From assembly GCA_017555695.1 (NCBI GenBank), contig JAFZFX010000011.1:1-64000 (forward strand): a stretch of 64,000 nucleotides of DNA, given 5' to 3'. The notes beneath the pieces were generated by a model, which was not told the DNA's origin, did no database searches, and was given only the letters and a program-made list of their open reading frames with translations. A program made the position numbers and the translations under genes. Shown piece after piece: positions 50,496 to 60,049 of the stretch. Position 1 is the stretch's first letter; each line of letters begins with the position of its first letter. The DNA is from Alistipes sp. (GTDB taxonomy: Bacteria > Bacteroidota > Bacteroidia > Bacteroidales > Rikenellaceae).

Positions 50496-51890
50496 TTATC
50501 CGATTATCATCTTCTCGAGCTCCTCAATCTGTCCTCTGAACAACTTGTCGGTGTCGAGCATATTGGTAACCTGCTTGAACGAGTGCAATACCGTAGCGTG
50601 GTTTCGTCCGCCGATAGCCGAGCCGATAGCTGCCAAAGGAAGCTTGGTGTGCTGTTTTGCCAAGTACATTGCCACCTGTCGAGCTTGCGCCAAATCGCGT
50701 GTACGCTTCGAAGAGTTAAGACTCTGCTCGTCAATGTCATAGTAGCGACATACAGCCTCGATGATGCGTGCCACTGAAATCTCCTTCTGCGATACCTGGA
50801 TATAGGCTTTGAGTACATCCTTTGCCAGCGAAGTCGATATACGACGACCCATAAACGATGCATTGGCCTTCAATGAGAGCAATGCACCCTCAATCTCGCG
50901 AATGTTGGCCGAGATGTTGTCAGCAAGGTAAGTCACCACCTCCTCGGTGATGGGTATCTCCATACTGTGAGCCTTTGTGCGTATAATCTTTATCTTTGTC
51001 TCGTAGTCGGGTGTATCAATCTTTGCCGACAGACCCCACTTAAAGCGTGTGAGCAGTCGCTGCTCGATATCTGCCAACTCTACGGGCGGCTTGTCCGATG
51101 TGAGGATAAGTTGCTTGCCTGCCATCTGCAAGTGGCTGAAGATGTTGAAAAATACATTCTGCGTACCACTGCGGCCCGAAAGCTCCTGAATATCGTCTAT
51201 AATCAGCACATCCACCATCTGGTAGAAGTGTACAAAGTCGTTGGTCTCCTTGTTCTTTACGGCAGTCTGATACTGCGCCATAAACTTGTTGGTTGAGACA
51301 TACAACACCTGCAACTCGGGGTGTCGCTCTCTCACCTCGTGACCTATGGCCTGTGCGATGTGGGTTTTACCCAAACCCGAGCCACCGTAGATGTACAAGG
51401 GGTTGAAAGGTGATGACCCTGGGGTGAGTGCTACCGTTCTACCCGCCGAACGAGCCAGTCGGTTGCACTCACCTTCTATATGGGTCGAGAAGGTGTATTT
51501 ATTGTTTAATTGCGGGTCGAAGCGCATACGCCTCAGCCCTGGGATTGTAAATGGATTCTTAATCGAACTCGTGTCGTTCTGGGCCATGTAGTTCGAGATG
51601 GCAGTAGTGTTGGCGTTCACCTCTACTCTGCTCTCGTCGGGAATGGCGTAGATGATACAAGTCTGCTTGCCATACATCTGGAAGATGGTCTGGCCAAAGA
51701 TATCTCTATACTTATTCTCGATTTGTGAGACATAACTCTCGCTGGGAACCTCCAAACGGAGCTTTGTGCCGTTAAATCCCAGAGCCTTGATGGGCGCAAA
51801 CCAACGAGCAAATTCCTCTTGAGAGATTTGCTGCTGTATGCGGTCCAAACAAGTCTGCCACACTTCGCCGTTTGTGAATGAGTTAGCCAT
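50496..51890 (-). CDS. dnaA: Chromosomal replication initiator DnaA
   Basis: 464 residues. N-terminal domain I (VWQTCLDRIQQQISQEEFARWFAPI), AAA+ domain with Walker A YGGSGLGKTHIAQAIGHE, Walker B LIIDDIQELSGRSG and sensor ILTSDKPPVELADIE, then domain IV DNA binding ending in RDLAQARQVAMYLAKQHTKLPLAAIG and the signature GGRNHATVLHS. It unwinds oriC at DnaA boxes. The 410-bp gap upstream does not show a cluster of DnaA boxes. Confidence 0.98.
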   Translation of the reverse strand: MANSFTNGEVWQTCLDRIQQQISQEEFARWFAPIKALGFNGTKLRLEVPSESYVSQIENKYRDIFGQTIFQMYGKQTCIIYAIPDESRVEVNANTTAISNYMAQNDTSSIKNPFTIPGLRRMRFDPQLNNKYTFSTHIEGECNRLARSAGRTVALTPGSSPFNPLYIYGGSGLGKTHIAQAIGHEVRERHPELQVLYVSTNKFMAQYQTAVKNKETNDFVHFYQMVDVLIIDDIQELSGRSGTQNVFFNIFSHLQMAGKQLILTSDKPPVELADIEQRLLTRFKWGLSAKIDTPDYETKIKIIRTKAHSMEIPITEEVVTYLADNISANIREIEGALLSLKANASFMGRRISTSLAKDVLKAYIQVSQKEISVARIIEAVCRYYDIDEQSLNSSKRTRDLAQARQVAMYLAKQHTKLPLAAIGSAIGGRNHATVLHSFKQVTNMLDTDKLFRGQIEELEKMIIG

Positions 51891-51926
51891 CGGGTTAAAT
51901 TAAAGTTATCTTTGTTGTTTTGTTTC

Positions 51927-51958
51927 CTTGTCTTTTGGTCAAAAATACTCTATCTTTG
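51927..51958 (+). promoter_or_regulatory. Plus-strand promoter with no gene for 340 nt
   Basis: CTTG (51927-51930), 20-nt spacer, TATCTTTG (51951-51958). It is directly followed by the GAGCGAA/TTCGCTC hairpin. Could yield a small RNA or a long leader for the mutase. Confidence 0.45.
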
Positions 51959-52212
51959 GAGCGAATCTTGCCCCACCGTCCTAAATTGCACTTCGCTCTA
52001 TAGTGTGGGTTGAGTCTAACTCTCTGCCACTCTGTAGGGTTGTGGTAAAGGCGGTCAAAGCAAAGGTTAATTTGTCTTGGATTTCGTTTTCTTTGACACT
52101 GCAAAGTTGTGAATAAATTTGTTAAAATAAATCTCAAAAGCACTTGTTTTTTCACTTTTTTTATATATAGACCAACAACGCTTTTTTGAGGGTAATTTTT
52201 TAACTCGCTGAT

Positions 52213-52244
52213 ATTGAATAATTGAAAAAAAAGTCTTAACTTTG
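52213..52244 (+). promoter_or_regulatory. Promoter of the phospho-sugar mutase
   Basis: ATTG (52213-52216), 20-nt spacer, TAACTTTG (52237-52244), 56 nt before the ATG. Confidence 0.65.
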
Positions 52245-52300
52245 TGTATCGGAAATAAGAATAGAAAGAGTAATGATGTATAACAAAAACTTATAGTGCT

Positions 52301-54046
52301 ATGATGAACGATTTGGAACAAACGGTTTTGTCTAAAGCTCAAAAATGGCTTGATGGAGACTATGATGCTGCTACCAAGGAGCAGATTAAGTCGCTGATGG
52401 ACAATGATATGAAGGAGCTCACCGAGAGTTTCTACAAGGATTTGGAATTCGGTACGGGTGGTCTGCGCGGTATTATGGGCGTGGGTAGTAACCGTATGAA
52501 TATCTACACAGTAGGTACTGCGACCCAGGGTCTGGCTAACTATCTGAAGAAGAACTTTGAGGGCGAGCAGGTACGCGTTGGCGTAGGCCACGATAGCCGT
52601 AATAATTCGCGCCTTTTTGCCGAGCGTGTAGCCGACATTTTCGCCTCTAACGGCTTCAAGGTCTATCTGTTCGATTCGTTGCGTCCTGTGCCTGAACTTA
52701 GCTTCGCAATTCGCGAGCTCGGCCTCCACTCTGGAGTGGTTATCACAGCCTCTCACAACCCCAAGGAGTACAATGGTTACAAGGCTTACTGGAGCGACGG
52801 TGCGCAGGTTACGCCTCCGCACGATGTTAATATCATTGACGAGGTTGCAAAGATTACCGACAACTCACAGGTGATGACCGGTCTGAATCCCGAGAACATC
52901 ACTATCCTCGACGAGGAGTTCGATAAGAAGTATGTTGCCCGCATCAAGAATGATATCCAGCTTTCACCCGAGTGCGTGGCAAAGCACCACGATATGAAGA
53001 TTGTCTATACCCCCATTCACGGTGCGGGCGTACGCCTTGTACCTATGGCATTGGAGGCGTTTGGCTTTACTAATGTGTTCGTAGTGCCCGAGCAGTCGGT
53101 TGTTGATGGTAATTTCCCGACCGTTGAGTCGCCCAACCCCGAGGAGCGCAAGACTATGCTCCAGGCTATGGAGTGGGGTCGCAAGGAGGGTGCCGACTTG
53201 GTTTTGGCTACCGACCCCGATGCTGACCGTATTGGTGTGGCATTGCGTACTGGCAGTGGTGAGTATGTGTTGTTGAACGGTAACCAGACTCTGGCTCTCT
53301 TGTTGAGCTACCAGCTGACCCGTTTGGCCGAGCGTGGCGATTTGGATGGCAAGCAGTATGCTGTGAAGACTATCGTTACATCGCAGATGGCTAACGCCGT
53401 AGCTGCTCACTTCGGTGTTAAGTGCTACGACTGTCTGACAGGCTTTAAGTATATTGCAAAGATTATCCGCGAGAATGAGGGTATTGCCAAGTATGTAGGT
53501 GGTGGCGAGGAGAGCTTCGGTTATCTGGCTGGCGACTATGTTCGCGATAAGGATGCCGTATCGGCTTGTGCTTTGGCTGCTGAGGCTGCTGCATGGGCAA
53601 AGGATACTATGGGTCTTACACTCTATGAGTGGTTGCAGCAGTTGTATGTTAAGTATGGCTTCTACCGCGAGGGTTTGGTATCTGTTGTTCGTAAGGGCAA
53701 GGAGGGTGCTGAGGAGATTCAGCGTATGATGGTTGATTTCCGTGCTAATCCTCCCAAGGAGTTGGCTGGCTCGGAGGTATTGACAGTCCGTGACTACAAG
53801 TCATTGGAGGAGCTCAATGTAAGAAGCGGCGTGCGTACCCCCATTGAGCAGGACTCAAGCAATGTACTCCAGTGGCTTACTGCTGATGGAAGCATCATCT
53901 CGGTGCGTCCTTCAGGCACAGAGCCCAAAATTAAGTTCTATTTCGGCGTTAAGGAGCCTCTTGCATCAGTTGAGCAGTTCGAGGAGGTTGAGGCCAAATT
54001 AGACGCTAAAATCGAGCAAATCAAGAAGGATTTGAATCTGTTGTAG
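52301..54046 (+). CDS. Phospho-sugar mutase (phosphoglucomutase/phosphomannomutase)
   Basis: 581 residues, the length of the PgcA-like subfamily. Motifs: LEFGTGGLRGIMGVGSNRMN at the N-terminus, active-site phospho-Ser in GVVITASHNPKEYNGYK, metal loop LATDPDADRIGVA, sugar loop YVGGGEESFGYL and phosphate loop SVRPSGTEPKIKFYF. It interconverts hexose-1-phosphate and hexose-6-phosphate, feeding glycan and nucleotide-sugar synthesis. Single gene; the second Met (position 2) is an equally good start. Confidence 0.95.
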   Translation: MMNDLEQTVLSKAQKWLDGDYDAATKEQIKSLMDNDMKELTESFYKDLEFGTGGLRGIMGVGSNRMNIYTVGTATQGLANYLKKNFEGEQVRVGVGHDSRNNSRLFAERVADIFASNGFKVYLFDSLRPVPELSFAIRELGLHSGVVITASHNPKEYNGYKAYWSDGAQVTPPHDVNIIDEVAKITDNSQVMTGLNPENITILDEEFDKKYVARIKNDIQLSPECVAKHHDMKIVYTPIHGAGVRLVPMALEAFGFTNVFVVPEQSVVDGNFPTVESPNPEERKTMLQAMEWGRKEGADLVLATDPDADRIGVALRTGSGEYVLLNGNQTLALLLSYQLTRLAERGDLDGKQYAVKTIVTSQMANAVAAHFGVKCYDCLTGFKYIAKIIRENEGIAKYVGGGEESFGYLAGDYVRDKDAVSACALAAEAAAWAKDTMGLTLYEWLQQLYVKYGFYREGLVSVVRKGKEGAEEIQRMMVDFRANPPKELAGSEVLTVRDYKSLEELNVRSGVRTPIEQDSSNVLQWLTADGSIISVRPSGTEPKIKFYFGVKEPLASVEQFEEVEAKLDAKIEQIKKDLNLL

Positions 54047-54079
54047 CAGACAAAGGGCCATCTGGCCCATAACTCAATA

Positions 54080-54119
54080 AGAAGCCGCCTGACAAGTTAT
54101 CCTGTCAGGCGGCTTTACT
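54080..54119. terminator. Terminator between the mutase and PCMD operon
   Basis: AAGCCGCCTGACA (54082-54094) pairs with TGTCAGGCGGCTT (54103-54115). A second small hairpin GGGCCA/TGGCCC lies just upstream (about 54055-54068). Confidence 0.92.
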
Positions 54120-54163
54120 ATTGTGGTATGAGTACCAAATTCTCGGTGGCTCTACCCTATTTC

Positions 54164-55762
54164 CTATTCGTATATCAACTCAAAATCGTCGAGCCACAAC
54201 ACACTCTGCGTACTGCCCGTGAAGTAGTCGCCGTAGCGTGATGCCGAGCATACGATGATGATGTGTGTCGGGATGCGGTTTGTGGCTCTATAGTCGAGCT
54301 TAATCTCAAACTCCTGCCACTGGCCTATGCTCTGCGCAAGGGGCATTTCGCCGTATGCAATCACTGCGTCACTCTCAGGGTTGAATGCAGTCTCATCGAT
54401 GCGTCGTGTGGCAATCTCTACGGGGCTATCCTCGCTACCGCCGTATGTCGCAGCATCCCAGTCACCCAAAGCGATAAATATCATACCGCAGTCGTTGTCA
54501 CCCGCCTCGATGGTCTCACCGGGAGGTTGCGATGTGATGCGGTCCACCGCTCCGCAGTTATACTTCAGCCAGCCCTTCAACGCTGTGGGGCGTGCTGTGA
54601 ACTTACGGCCGAAGTTTACGATGCCGTGCGTACCATCGTTCTTTACATAGCTACCTACGAAGAGGTTTCCTGCTGCAAACTTACCCACACCCATTGCACT
54701 TGCAAAGGTTGATGATAGGCGAGCAGATGTTGTTCCATTTGAGCCTGGGCGAGCCTCCTCGACACCCTCTGTCAGTGTGGCACCTACAAGGCTTGCGCCG
54801 ACATTACCCGTGCCCCAGAATGGCTCGTCGTTATCGGCATAGGGATATACTACATTACTCTTTGTAGACCATCTCTCGAATCCTCCATTCACCAACGGTA
54901 CAATCTCCTCTGTCGTAAGTGATACCACGGGCGAGAGGTCGTCATTCGAGTAGGCCACAAACTCGTATGTGGTTTGCGGTGTCAGTCCCTCGATTTTTGC
55001 TCTGAATGTACCACCATCAATTGTTGCTTCGGGTGCATCTAGCCACTGCTCGCTGCCACTTTGGCGGTACTTGAAACCAACCTTGTTACCCTCTTCGGCT
55101 GCGCCATACAACCACGCTATTGTTGCCCACGCGTCGGCCTGCGTAATCTGCGCCTTGACATCGGTGGGTAGCACATACAACTGCCAGCGCTCGGTCTGAC
55201 CCTCCAGCGCAGGATATTGCAGATATACATATCTCACAGATCTGAAGTCGGTCAGCTCCTCCAACGATGGAGTTATTGTTGTTACATCCTTCGGACCTAA
55301 TTTCAATCCTACAACGGTGATATTCTCCAAATCGGTCTTTTCGCCCACATAAGCAGTTGCGGTGCGGCTTTCCTCGTCGATTACCGCCTCGCCGACCTGC
55401 CCCATTACGGTAAAGTATCTCTCGATACTCTGCTGGGCTCTGATGGTCCAGACATAGTCCTGATAACGCGACAGAGTCACCTCTCGTGGCGAGCGCATAT
55501 CAAATACACCCACCAACGCTGCTGAGGCTGTCGCACCCTCCGTTACTTCGACCTTTGTCACCTTTACGGCCGCGATGTTGGTCTGTTCCTCAAGAGTCAG
55601 TACCACCTCGCGTCTTGCGGGGTCGATGGCGGCTTTGAAGCCCTCACCCTCGAAGGCGAGGATATCCATCTTCTCGACGGGATATGGTATGGTGTTCTTG
55701 ATGCACCCACTAAGGCACATCAAGTTTACCATCATAAAGAGTATGTATTTCCAGCGATTCAT
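54164..55762 (-). CDS. PCMD-domain surface lipoprotein
   Basis: 532 residues. SPII signal ends in LMCLSGC. Beta-rich N-terminal part of about 200 residues, then an Fn3-like module (VGFKYRQSGSEQWLDAPEATI, GLTPQTTYEFVAYSND) and from about residue 290 a PCMD domain: VNGGFERWSTKSNVVYPY, EPFWGTGNVGASL, RLSSTFASAMGVGKFAAGNLFVGSY, ARPTALKGWLKYNCGAVD and RYGDYFTGSTQSVLWLDDFELIYE. PCMD is a putative carbohydrate-binding/metabolism domain; the function is unproven. Last gene of a five-gene lipoprotein operon, 12 nt after the paralogous PCMD protein. Confidence 0.85.
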   Translation of the reverse strand: MNRWKYILFMMVNLMCLSGCIKNTIPYPVEKMDILAFEGEGFKAAIDPARREVVLTLEEQTNIAAVKVTKVEVTEGATASAALVGVFDMRSPREVTLSRYQDYVWTIRAQQSIERYFTVMGQVGEAVIDEESRTATAYVGEKTDLENITVVGLKLGPKDVTTITPSLEELTDFRSVRYVYLQYPALEGQTERWQLYVLPTDVKAQITQADAWATIAWLYGAAEEGNKVGFKYRQSGSEQWLDAPEATIDGGTFRAKIEGLTPQTTYEFVAYSNDDLSPVVSLTTEEIVPLVNGGFERWSTKSNVVYPYADNDEPFWGTGNVGASLVGATLTEGVEEARPGSNGTTSARLSSTFASAMGVGKFAAGNLFVGSYVKNDGTHGIVNFGRKFTARPTALKGWLKYNCGAVDRITSQPPGETIEAGDNDCGMIFIALGDWDAATYGGSEDSPVEIATRRIDETAFNPESDAVIAYGEMPLAQSIGQWQEFEIKLDYRATNRIPTHIIIVCSASRYGDYFTGSTQSVLWLDDFELIYE

Positions 55763-55774
55763 TAACCTATCGGA

Positions 55775-57958
55775 TTAGTATACCCACTGAAAATCATCGA
55801 TATACATTTCGTTTGTCTTACAGCCGTTCATATAGTCACCATAGCGGCTTGTTGAGGCTGCAATAATCAACTTGTACTTCTTGCTAGGCTTTGTAACCTT
55901 GTCGTAGTACTGAATGGGCACAGTCATCTCGACCATACTATCGCCCTCGGTCTTACCCTGGGGATATATCACACCATAACCGATAATCTTACCTGCGCTA
56001 ACGGCATCAGCACCATTTTCGGGCGACCATACACCGCTGGGATCAGAAGCTCCTGATGTTACCTTGTGCTGTGAGTCCCAGTCGATGATACAGCAGTAGA
56101 TTGACGCCTGGTCGGGGCTACCCGAAGGAATAGCGCTCGAGTACTTTGTTGTTGTCACATTGCCAATGTTGTGCCATACCTTCACCTTCATTGCTGTGGG
56201 ACGAGCCTCCCAAGCGTAGTCCACACCAAATGCTACTGTACCAGAGAATCCGCTCATAGAGAATGTACCAGTGAAAATGTTACCAGCAGCAAGCATGCTC
56301 AATGTCTCGCTCGATGCCATCTTTGCACAGTAGCTACCCTGCATACCGCTGTGTGTAGCCTGCACGCACAAGTCGGGCTTGTAGCTGTTGTTACCACTGC
56401 CCCAGAAGGGTGCGTTGCTATTTGACTGACCCCAGCAAGAGAGTGATGAATCATCCAATGTTGCGTAGGGAATGGTCTGTCCAGCCTTTGCGGTGTACTC
56501 CACGATAGGACCGTATGCCTCGCCGTTCAGCACCAATTGACACTCATAAGTACCATTTGCATAGATGCTCTTGTTGTGGTCGGGCTTATAGATAGTGAAA
56601 TCGTTTCCGTTCTTGTCATCAATCCACGATGCCACAGAGTTAGCTGTATAAATCAAACCAGATGCGTACTTGCCAGCCTCGGTTACAGCCCACTCGTCGC
56701 TACCCTTTCTTCTGAACTGTACCTTCATCGAGGGTGTAGCTGCGTCTGTAATGATTGCACAGAACTGCGCTGTGTTGAGCCACAGGTCGGCAGTAGTCTT
56801 TGTAATATCCAGACCCTGGTTTACGAATGTAGTCTTATAGTCGCCAGCACCACCGTTTACATCAACAGCCTTAAGTGTGAAGTTCTGCTCACCACCAGCC
56901 ATCTCTGCAAAGAAAGAAGGCTTTGCTATCACGGTTACGCTCTTGGCGTTATCCTCTACTACAAACTCGAAGTTGTCAGATGCGGCTCCAGATTTGCTCC
57001 AAATCTCCTCGTATGCACCTGTGCCGATTCTTACTGAGATGTTGGCAATGGGATTGATTGACTGGCAATCGAACTCCACATTGTTCCCGGCGATATAGGT
57101 CTGCTCGCCACCCTCGTTTGACATACCAGTCATCTGGAACTCGGGCTGGGGCTTGAACGACATAGTGTCGTCATACCACTCCACCTGCTGCTCAACCATC
57201 AAAGTGAGTGTTACGCGACCATCGGGAGTCTTCGAGAAGACGAACTTTAGCTGATAAGCCTTACCCTTCTCTACATTGATGTTACCCGCCTTGTCGATGT
57301 TGGTAACTGTGCCGTCCTTTGCAGTGTGAACACCGCTGAAAGTCCAGGCAAGAGTGCTCTCAACCTCACCCTGCTCATTCTCGGGCAGGAGGAAGTAGCA
57401 AGTATCAGAGCCGTTCATAGACAATGTCTCGGTGCTGGTTGCTACAGAGATTGCAGCCTCGCTGATTCTGCTGTTCTCGCCATCCTCGTTTTGGAAGAGT
57501 ACATCCAGCTTCACATTCTCGGCCTTGCACTCTACTGCTACGGGCTCTGTCAGACCCTTTTTCACAGAGAACGCCTTTTCGCCAATGTAATAGAGTTCCT
57601 TCAACAGAACATCGTTCTGACCTAGGTCAGAGTACTTGAAAGCCTTGTGATACTTGTCACCAGCTTGAACGGCAACACTATATTTACCCTCAATCAGGTA
57701 GAGAGTCTCGGGTACATCCTCCCACTTCTGATAAGTACGAATAAGTCTGGGTGCAGCCTCGTTGGCAACATCATATACTCTCATTCGCAACTCATCGGGG
57801 CGTGCGCTCTCGTCGGCACGAGTCTTGTCCGACATAGATATGTTGAATACCACACCTCCGTTCTCGTCGGTAAGTATTGCGTTATCCATCTCCTTCTGGC
57901 AGGCTGAAGTCAAAGCCACAACACCTGCCATAAGCATATATTTCAATATATTTTTCAT
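55775..57958 (-). CDS. DUF4493-PCMD surface lipoprotein
   Basis: 727 residues from ATG 57958, which begins the SPII signal MKNILKYMLMAGVVALTSAC; an upstream ATG at 58006 overlaps the previous gene. N-terminal DUF4493 (GVVFNISMSDKTRADESARPDELRM, YLIEGKYSVAVQAGDKYHKAF, VKKGLTEPVAVECKAENVKLDVLF). Ig/Fn3-like beta modules fill the middle. C-terminal PCMD: CWGQSNSNAPFWGSGNN, MLAAGNIFTGTFSMSGFSG, ARPTAMKVKVWHNIGN and RYGDYMNGCKTNEMYIDDFQWVY. It joins in one chain the two domains that head and end the operon. Surface-exposed adhesin or glycan binder inferred. Confidence 0.85.
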   Translation of the reverse strand: MKNILKYMLMAGVVALTSACQKEMDNAILTDENGGVVFNISMSDKTRADESARPDELRMRVYDVANEAAPRLIRTYQKWEDVPETLYLIEGKYSVAVQAGDKYHKAFKYSDLGQNDVLLKELYYIGEKAFSVKKGLTEPVAVECKAENVKLDVLFQNEDGENSRISEAAISVATSTETLSMNGSDTCYFLLPENEQGEVESTLAWTFSGVHTAKDGTVTNIDKAGNINVEKGKAYQLKFVFSKTPDGRVTLTLMVEQQVEWYDDTMSFKPQPEFQMTGMSNEGGEQTYIAGNNVEFDCQSINPIANISVRIGTGAYEEIWSKSGAASDNFEFVVEDNAKSVTVIAKPSFFAEMAGGEQNFTLKAVDVNGGAGDYKTTFVNQGLDITKTTADLWLNTAQFCAIITDAATPSMKVQFRRKGSDEWAVTEAGKYASGLIYTANSVASWIDDKNGNDFTIYKPDHNKSIYANGTYECQLVLNGEAYGPIVEYTAKAGQTIPYATLDDSSLSCWGQSNSNAPFWGSGNNSYKPDLCVQATHSGMQGSYCAKMASSETLSMLAAGNIFTGTFSMSGFSGTVAFGVDYAWEARPTAMKVKVWHNIGNVTTTKYSSAIPSGSPDQASIYCCIIDWDSQHKVTSGASDPSGVWSPENGADAVSAGKIIGYGVIYPQGKTEGDSMVEMTVPIQYYDKVTKPSKKYKLIIAASTSRYGDYMNGCKTNEMYIDDFQWVY

Positions 57959-57992
57959 TGCTACCACATTTATTTTGTTAGAGCCTGAATTA

Positions 57993-60017
57993 TTATAACT
58001 CAACATAGAACATCAATGTTGCCTTAGTCTCGCCGTTGGCGTCACCTACGGTAATCTCGAAGTCGCAGTTTGCTGATTCGGGGTGTATGCTGTGAAGCAT
58101 TGCCATAAAGGCTGTAATGTCGAATGAAGTCTCTGTCTCGCCCTTCAATGACGATACTCCAGCGGGCAAGAAGCCCAAGCCCTGCAAAGAGGCAACCTGG
58201 CTTGCTGTAGGATTAACAAGGTCGATGTGGCTACCAAGACCTGCACCCTTCAACTCCTCGTCGGTCAATACATTGCTGATGATATCAACCTTCAAAGTTG
58301 TAAAGCCGCTTGCTGCCGATGAAGCGATGTCCACCTTACAGTTCAAACCTGCAGCTGTGAGTGTGTGGCGCTGGCCAATCACATTCTCGCCATTCTGCAT
58401 CCATACGATTGTGGGAGGATTGCCATTGCCGCCACCCGTTACGGTAATTACTACATCGGTGTGCTTGCGACGGCTGTCGCTATCCTCTGTATATACGCTA
58501 ACAGTGTGTACTCCAGGATACTTGTACAAGGCGCTCATACCTGCGGCCTTGAGTGTCACGAGCTTGCTACCCTGCTGACCCTCTACATCCTTAACCGAGA
58601 TATACTCCGACGCATCGCCAGCCACAGCCTGTGCAGCGACCTCTGAATAGATATTTACGCGACCATCCTCGAAGCCCTTGGCTGCCATTGCTGACAACAG
58701 ATTTACATTGTCTGATGAGAATACAGCATATACCTCTTTGATTGTAGAGTTTGGCTGGGGAACGACCTTCATCTTTAGGAACGATGTCCAAGCCTCTGCA
58801 TCCTCGTCATACATTGTGCCGTTGATGGCAACCTGCAAAGCGCCATTCTCGTCAGCCTGTACGCCATCGAACTCGATTGAGGGAGCCAACGGATTCTCAA
58901 CATCCAAGTCGGGAACCTCCTCCTCCATATTCAATGCTGTGTAGAAAGATACTACATCAACATCGATTGTCTCGTCGTAAACATAGTTCTCGATAGTTAC
59001 GAGGAACTGGATGTTACCCTCGTTGTTGCGGTCTATGTCGATTGAGATTCGACGCCACTGGGCTGCTCTTACATTTGTAATGGTACGGTTCATAGAAACC
59101 TCGGCCCACTTGCTCTCGTCAATCTGGTTGTTGTCTATATCAACCTCCAAACCTGTGTAGAATGTACCACCCATCGCCAAGTTCAGCACATTGCCATTCT
59201 CGGCTGATGCACCAGCTACATCCTTGAAATATACGAAGGGACCACCGCTTGTGATAGTGCCATTCTCGTCTGCTACGCCGTGGTTAGATGTGTAGGGGAA
59301 CTCGTATGAGTATGTCTCTGTAGTTTGGCCATTTGCCACCTCGGCAGGCGCAATCTCAACGGTTGTGCTCAACATAACATCGTCGCCGCTCTTTTTGAAC
59401 CACTTAACCAGGTCGGCAGACAACTCTACTGTAGTCAGTACATTCACCAACTTACAAGTAATCTCCACGCTCGAAGTCTTCTCCGAAGCGATTGTTACGG
59501 GAGCATAGCCCATATAGTATGCCACAACGCCCTCGGGCTGTGTGCCAGGGATGTCGGCTACGACGCCCTTTACATTGGCGCCCTTGCTCTTATCCTTGTA
59601 GGCATATACGGTGTAGCGTCCAGCCTCCAGAGCAACACCCTCGGTGGGAATGTCGCCATAATACATACCTACACCCTCGGCTGCGCCGTTGATGTCTGCC
59701 CACTTCTTATCGATGTTGTCATATACCTCGATCCAATACTTGTCGATATCCTCCTCGATGTTGTTGGGGTTGGGAATTGCATAGGTGTTCTTTGTCTGAC
59801 CCTCGTTCTCGCCAGCTCGTGTGGGAGTGTTAGTACCCCACTCTACATTCTCGTTGTCTACATTGAGTACCAACGACTTCAGCTGCAGATAACCCACCTG
59901 GCCATCCTCGCCATTGTCAGAGTTATTGTAGTTGAGGTCATCCAAACTACACGCCATCAGCGACAATGCTGCCATTGCCGAGGCCAAATAACTTGCATAA
60001 TGTTTTACGCTCTTCAT
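57993..60017 (-). CDS. DUF4493 surface lipoprotein (long)
   Basis: 674 residues from ATG 60017, at the SPII signal MKSVKHYASYLASAMAALSLMAC. DUF4493 pattern: GYLQLKSLVLNVDNENVEWG, TPTRAGE, WIEVYDNIDKKWADI, VALEAGRYTVYAYKDKSKG, VTIASEKTSSVEITCKLVNVLTTVELS. The rest is beta-rich repeats ending FEITVGDANGETKATLMFYVEL. No catalytic motif. Third gene of the operon; 32 nt after the second gene. Confidence 0.82.
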   Translation of the reverse strand: MKSVKHYASYLASAMAALSLMACSLDDLNYNNSDNGEDGQVGYLQLKSLVLNVDNENVEWGTNTPTRAGENEGQTKNTYAIPNPNNIEEDIDKYWIEVYDNIDKKWADINGAAEGVGMYYGDIPTEGVALEAGRYTVYAYKDKSKGANVKGVVADIPGTQPEGVVAYYMGYAPVTIASEKTSSVEITCKLVNVLTTVELSADLVKWFKKSGDDVMLSTTVEIAPAEVANGQTTETYSYEFPYTSNHGVADENGTITSGGPFVYFKDVAGASAENGNVLNLAMGGTFYTGLEVDIDNNQIDESKWAEVSMNRTITNVRAAQWRRISIDIDRNNEGNIQFLVTIENYVYDETIDVDVVSFYTALNMEEEVPDLDVENPLAPSIEFDGVQADENGALQVAINGTMYDEDAEAWTSFLKMKVVPQPNSTIKEVYAVFSSDNVNLLSAMAAKGFEDGRVNIYSEVAAQAVAGDASEYISVKDVEGQQGSKLVTLKAAGMSALYKYPGVHTVSVYTEDSDSRRKHTDVVITVTGGGNGNPPTIVWMQNGENVIGQRHTLTAAGLNCKVDIASSAASGFTTLKVDIISNVLTDEELKGAGLGSHIDLVNPTASQVASLQGLGFLPAGVSSLKGETETSFDITAFMAMLHSIHPESANCDFEITVGDANGETKATLMFYVEL

Positions 60018-60049
60018 ATCTTTTGCTTTTTTCTTATTCCACATCTATT

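Larger units (their letters stand above)
51891..52300. other. dnaA / sugar-mutase divergent gap
   Basis: 410 bp without a credible gene. It holds a possible dnaA -7 box TATTTTTG (51940-51947, minus), a plus-strand promoter (51927-51958), an inverted repeat GAGCGAA/TTCGCTC (51959-51965 with 51992-51998), one near-DnaA box TGTGAATAA (52108-52116) and the mutase promoter (52213-52244). Confidence 0.5.

Noticed and set aside
51891..52300. oriC next to dnaA
   Set aside because: Only one near-match to a DnaA box (TGTGAATAA); no box cluster with an AT-rich unwinding element that I can defend.
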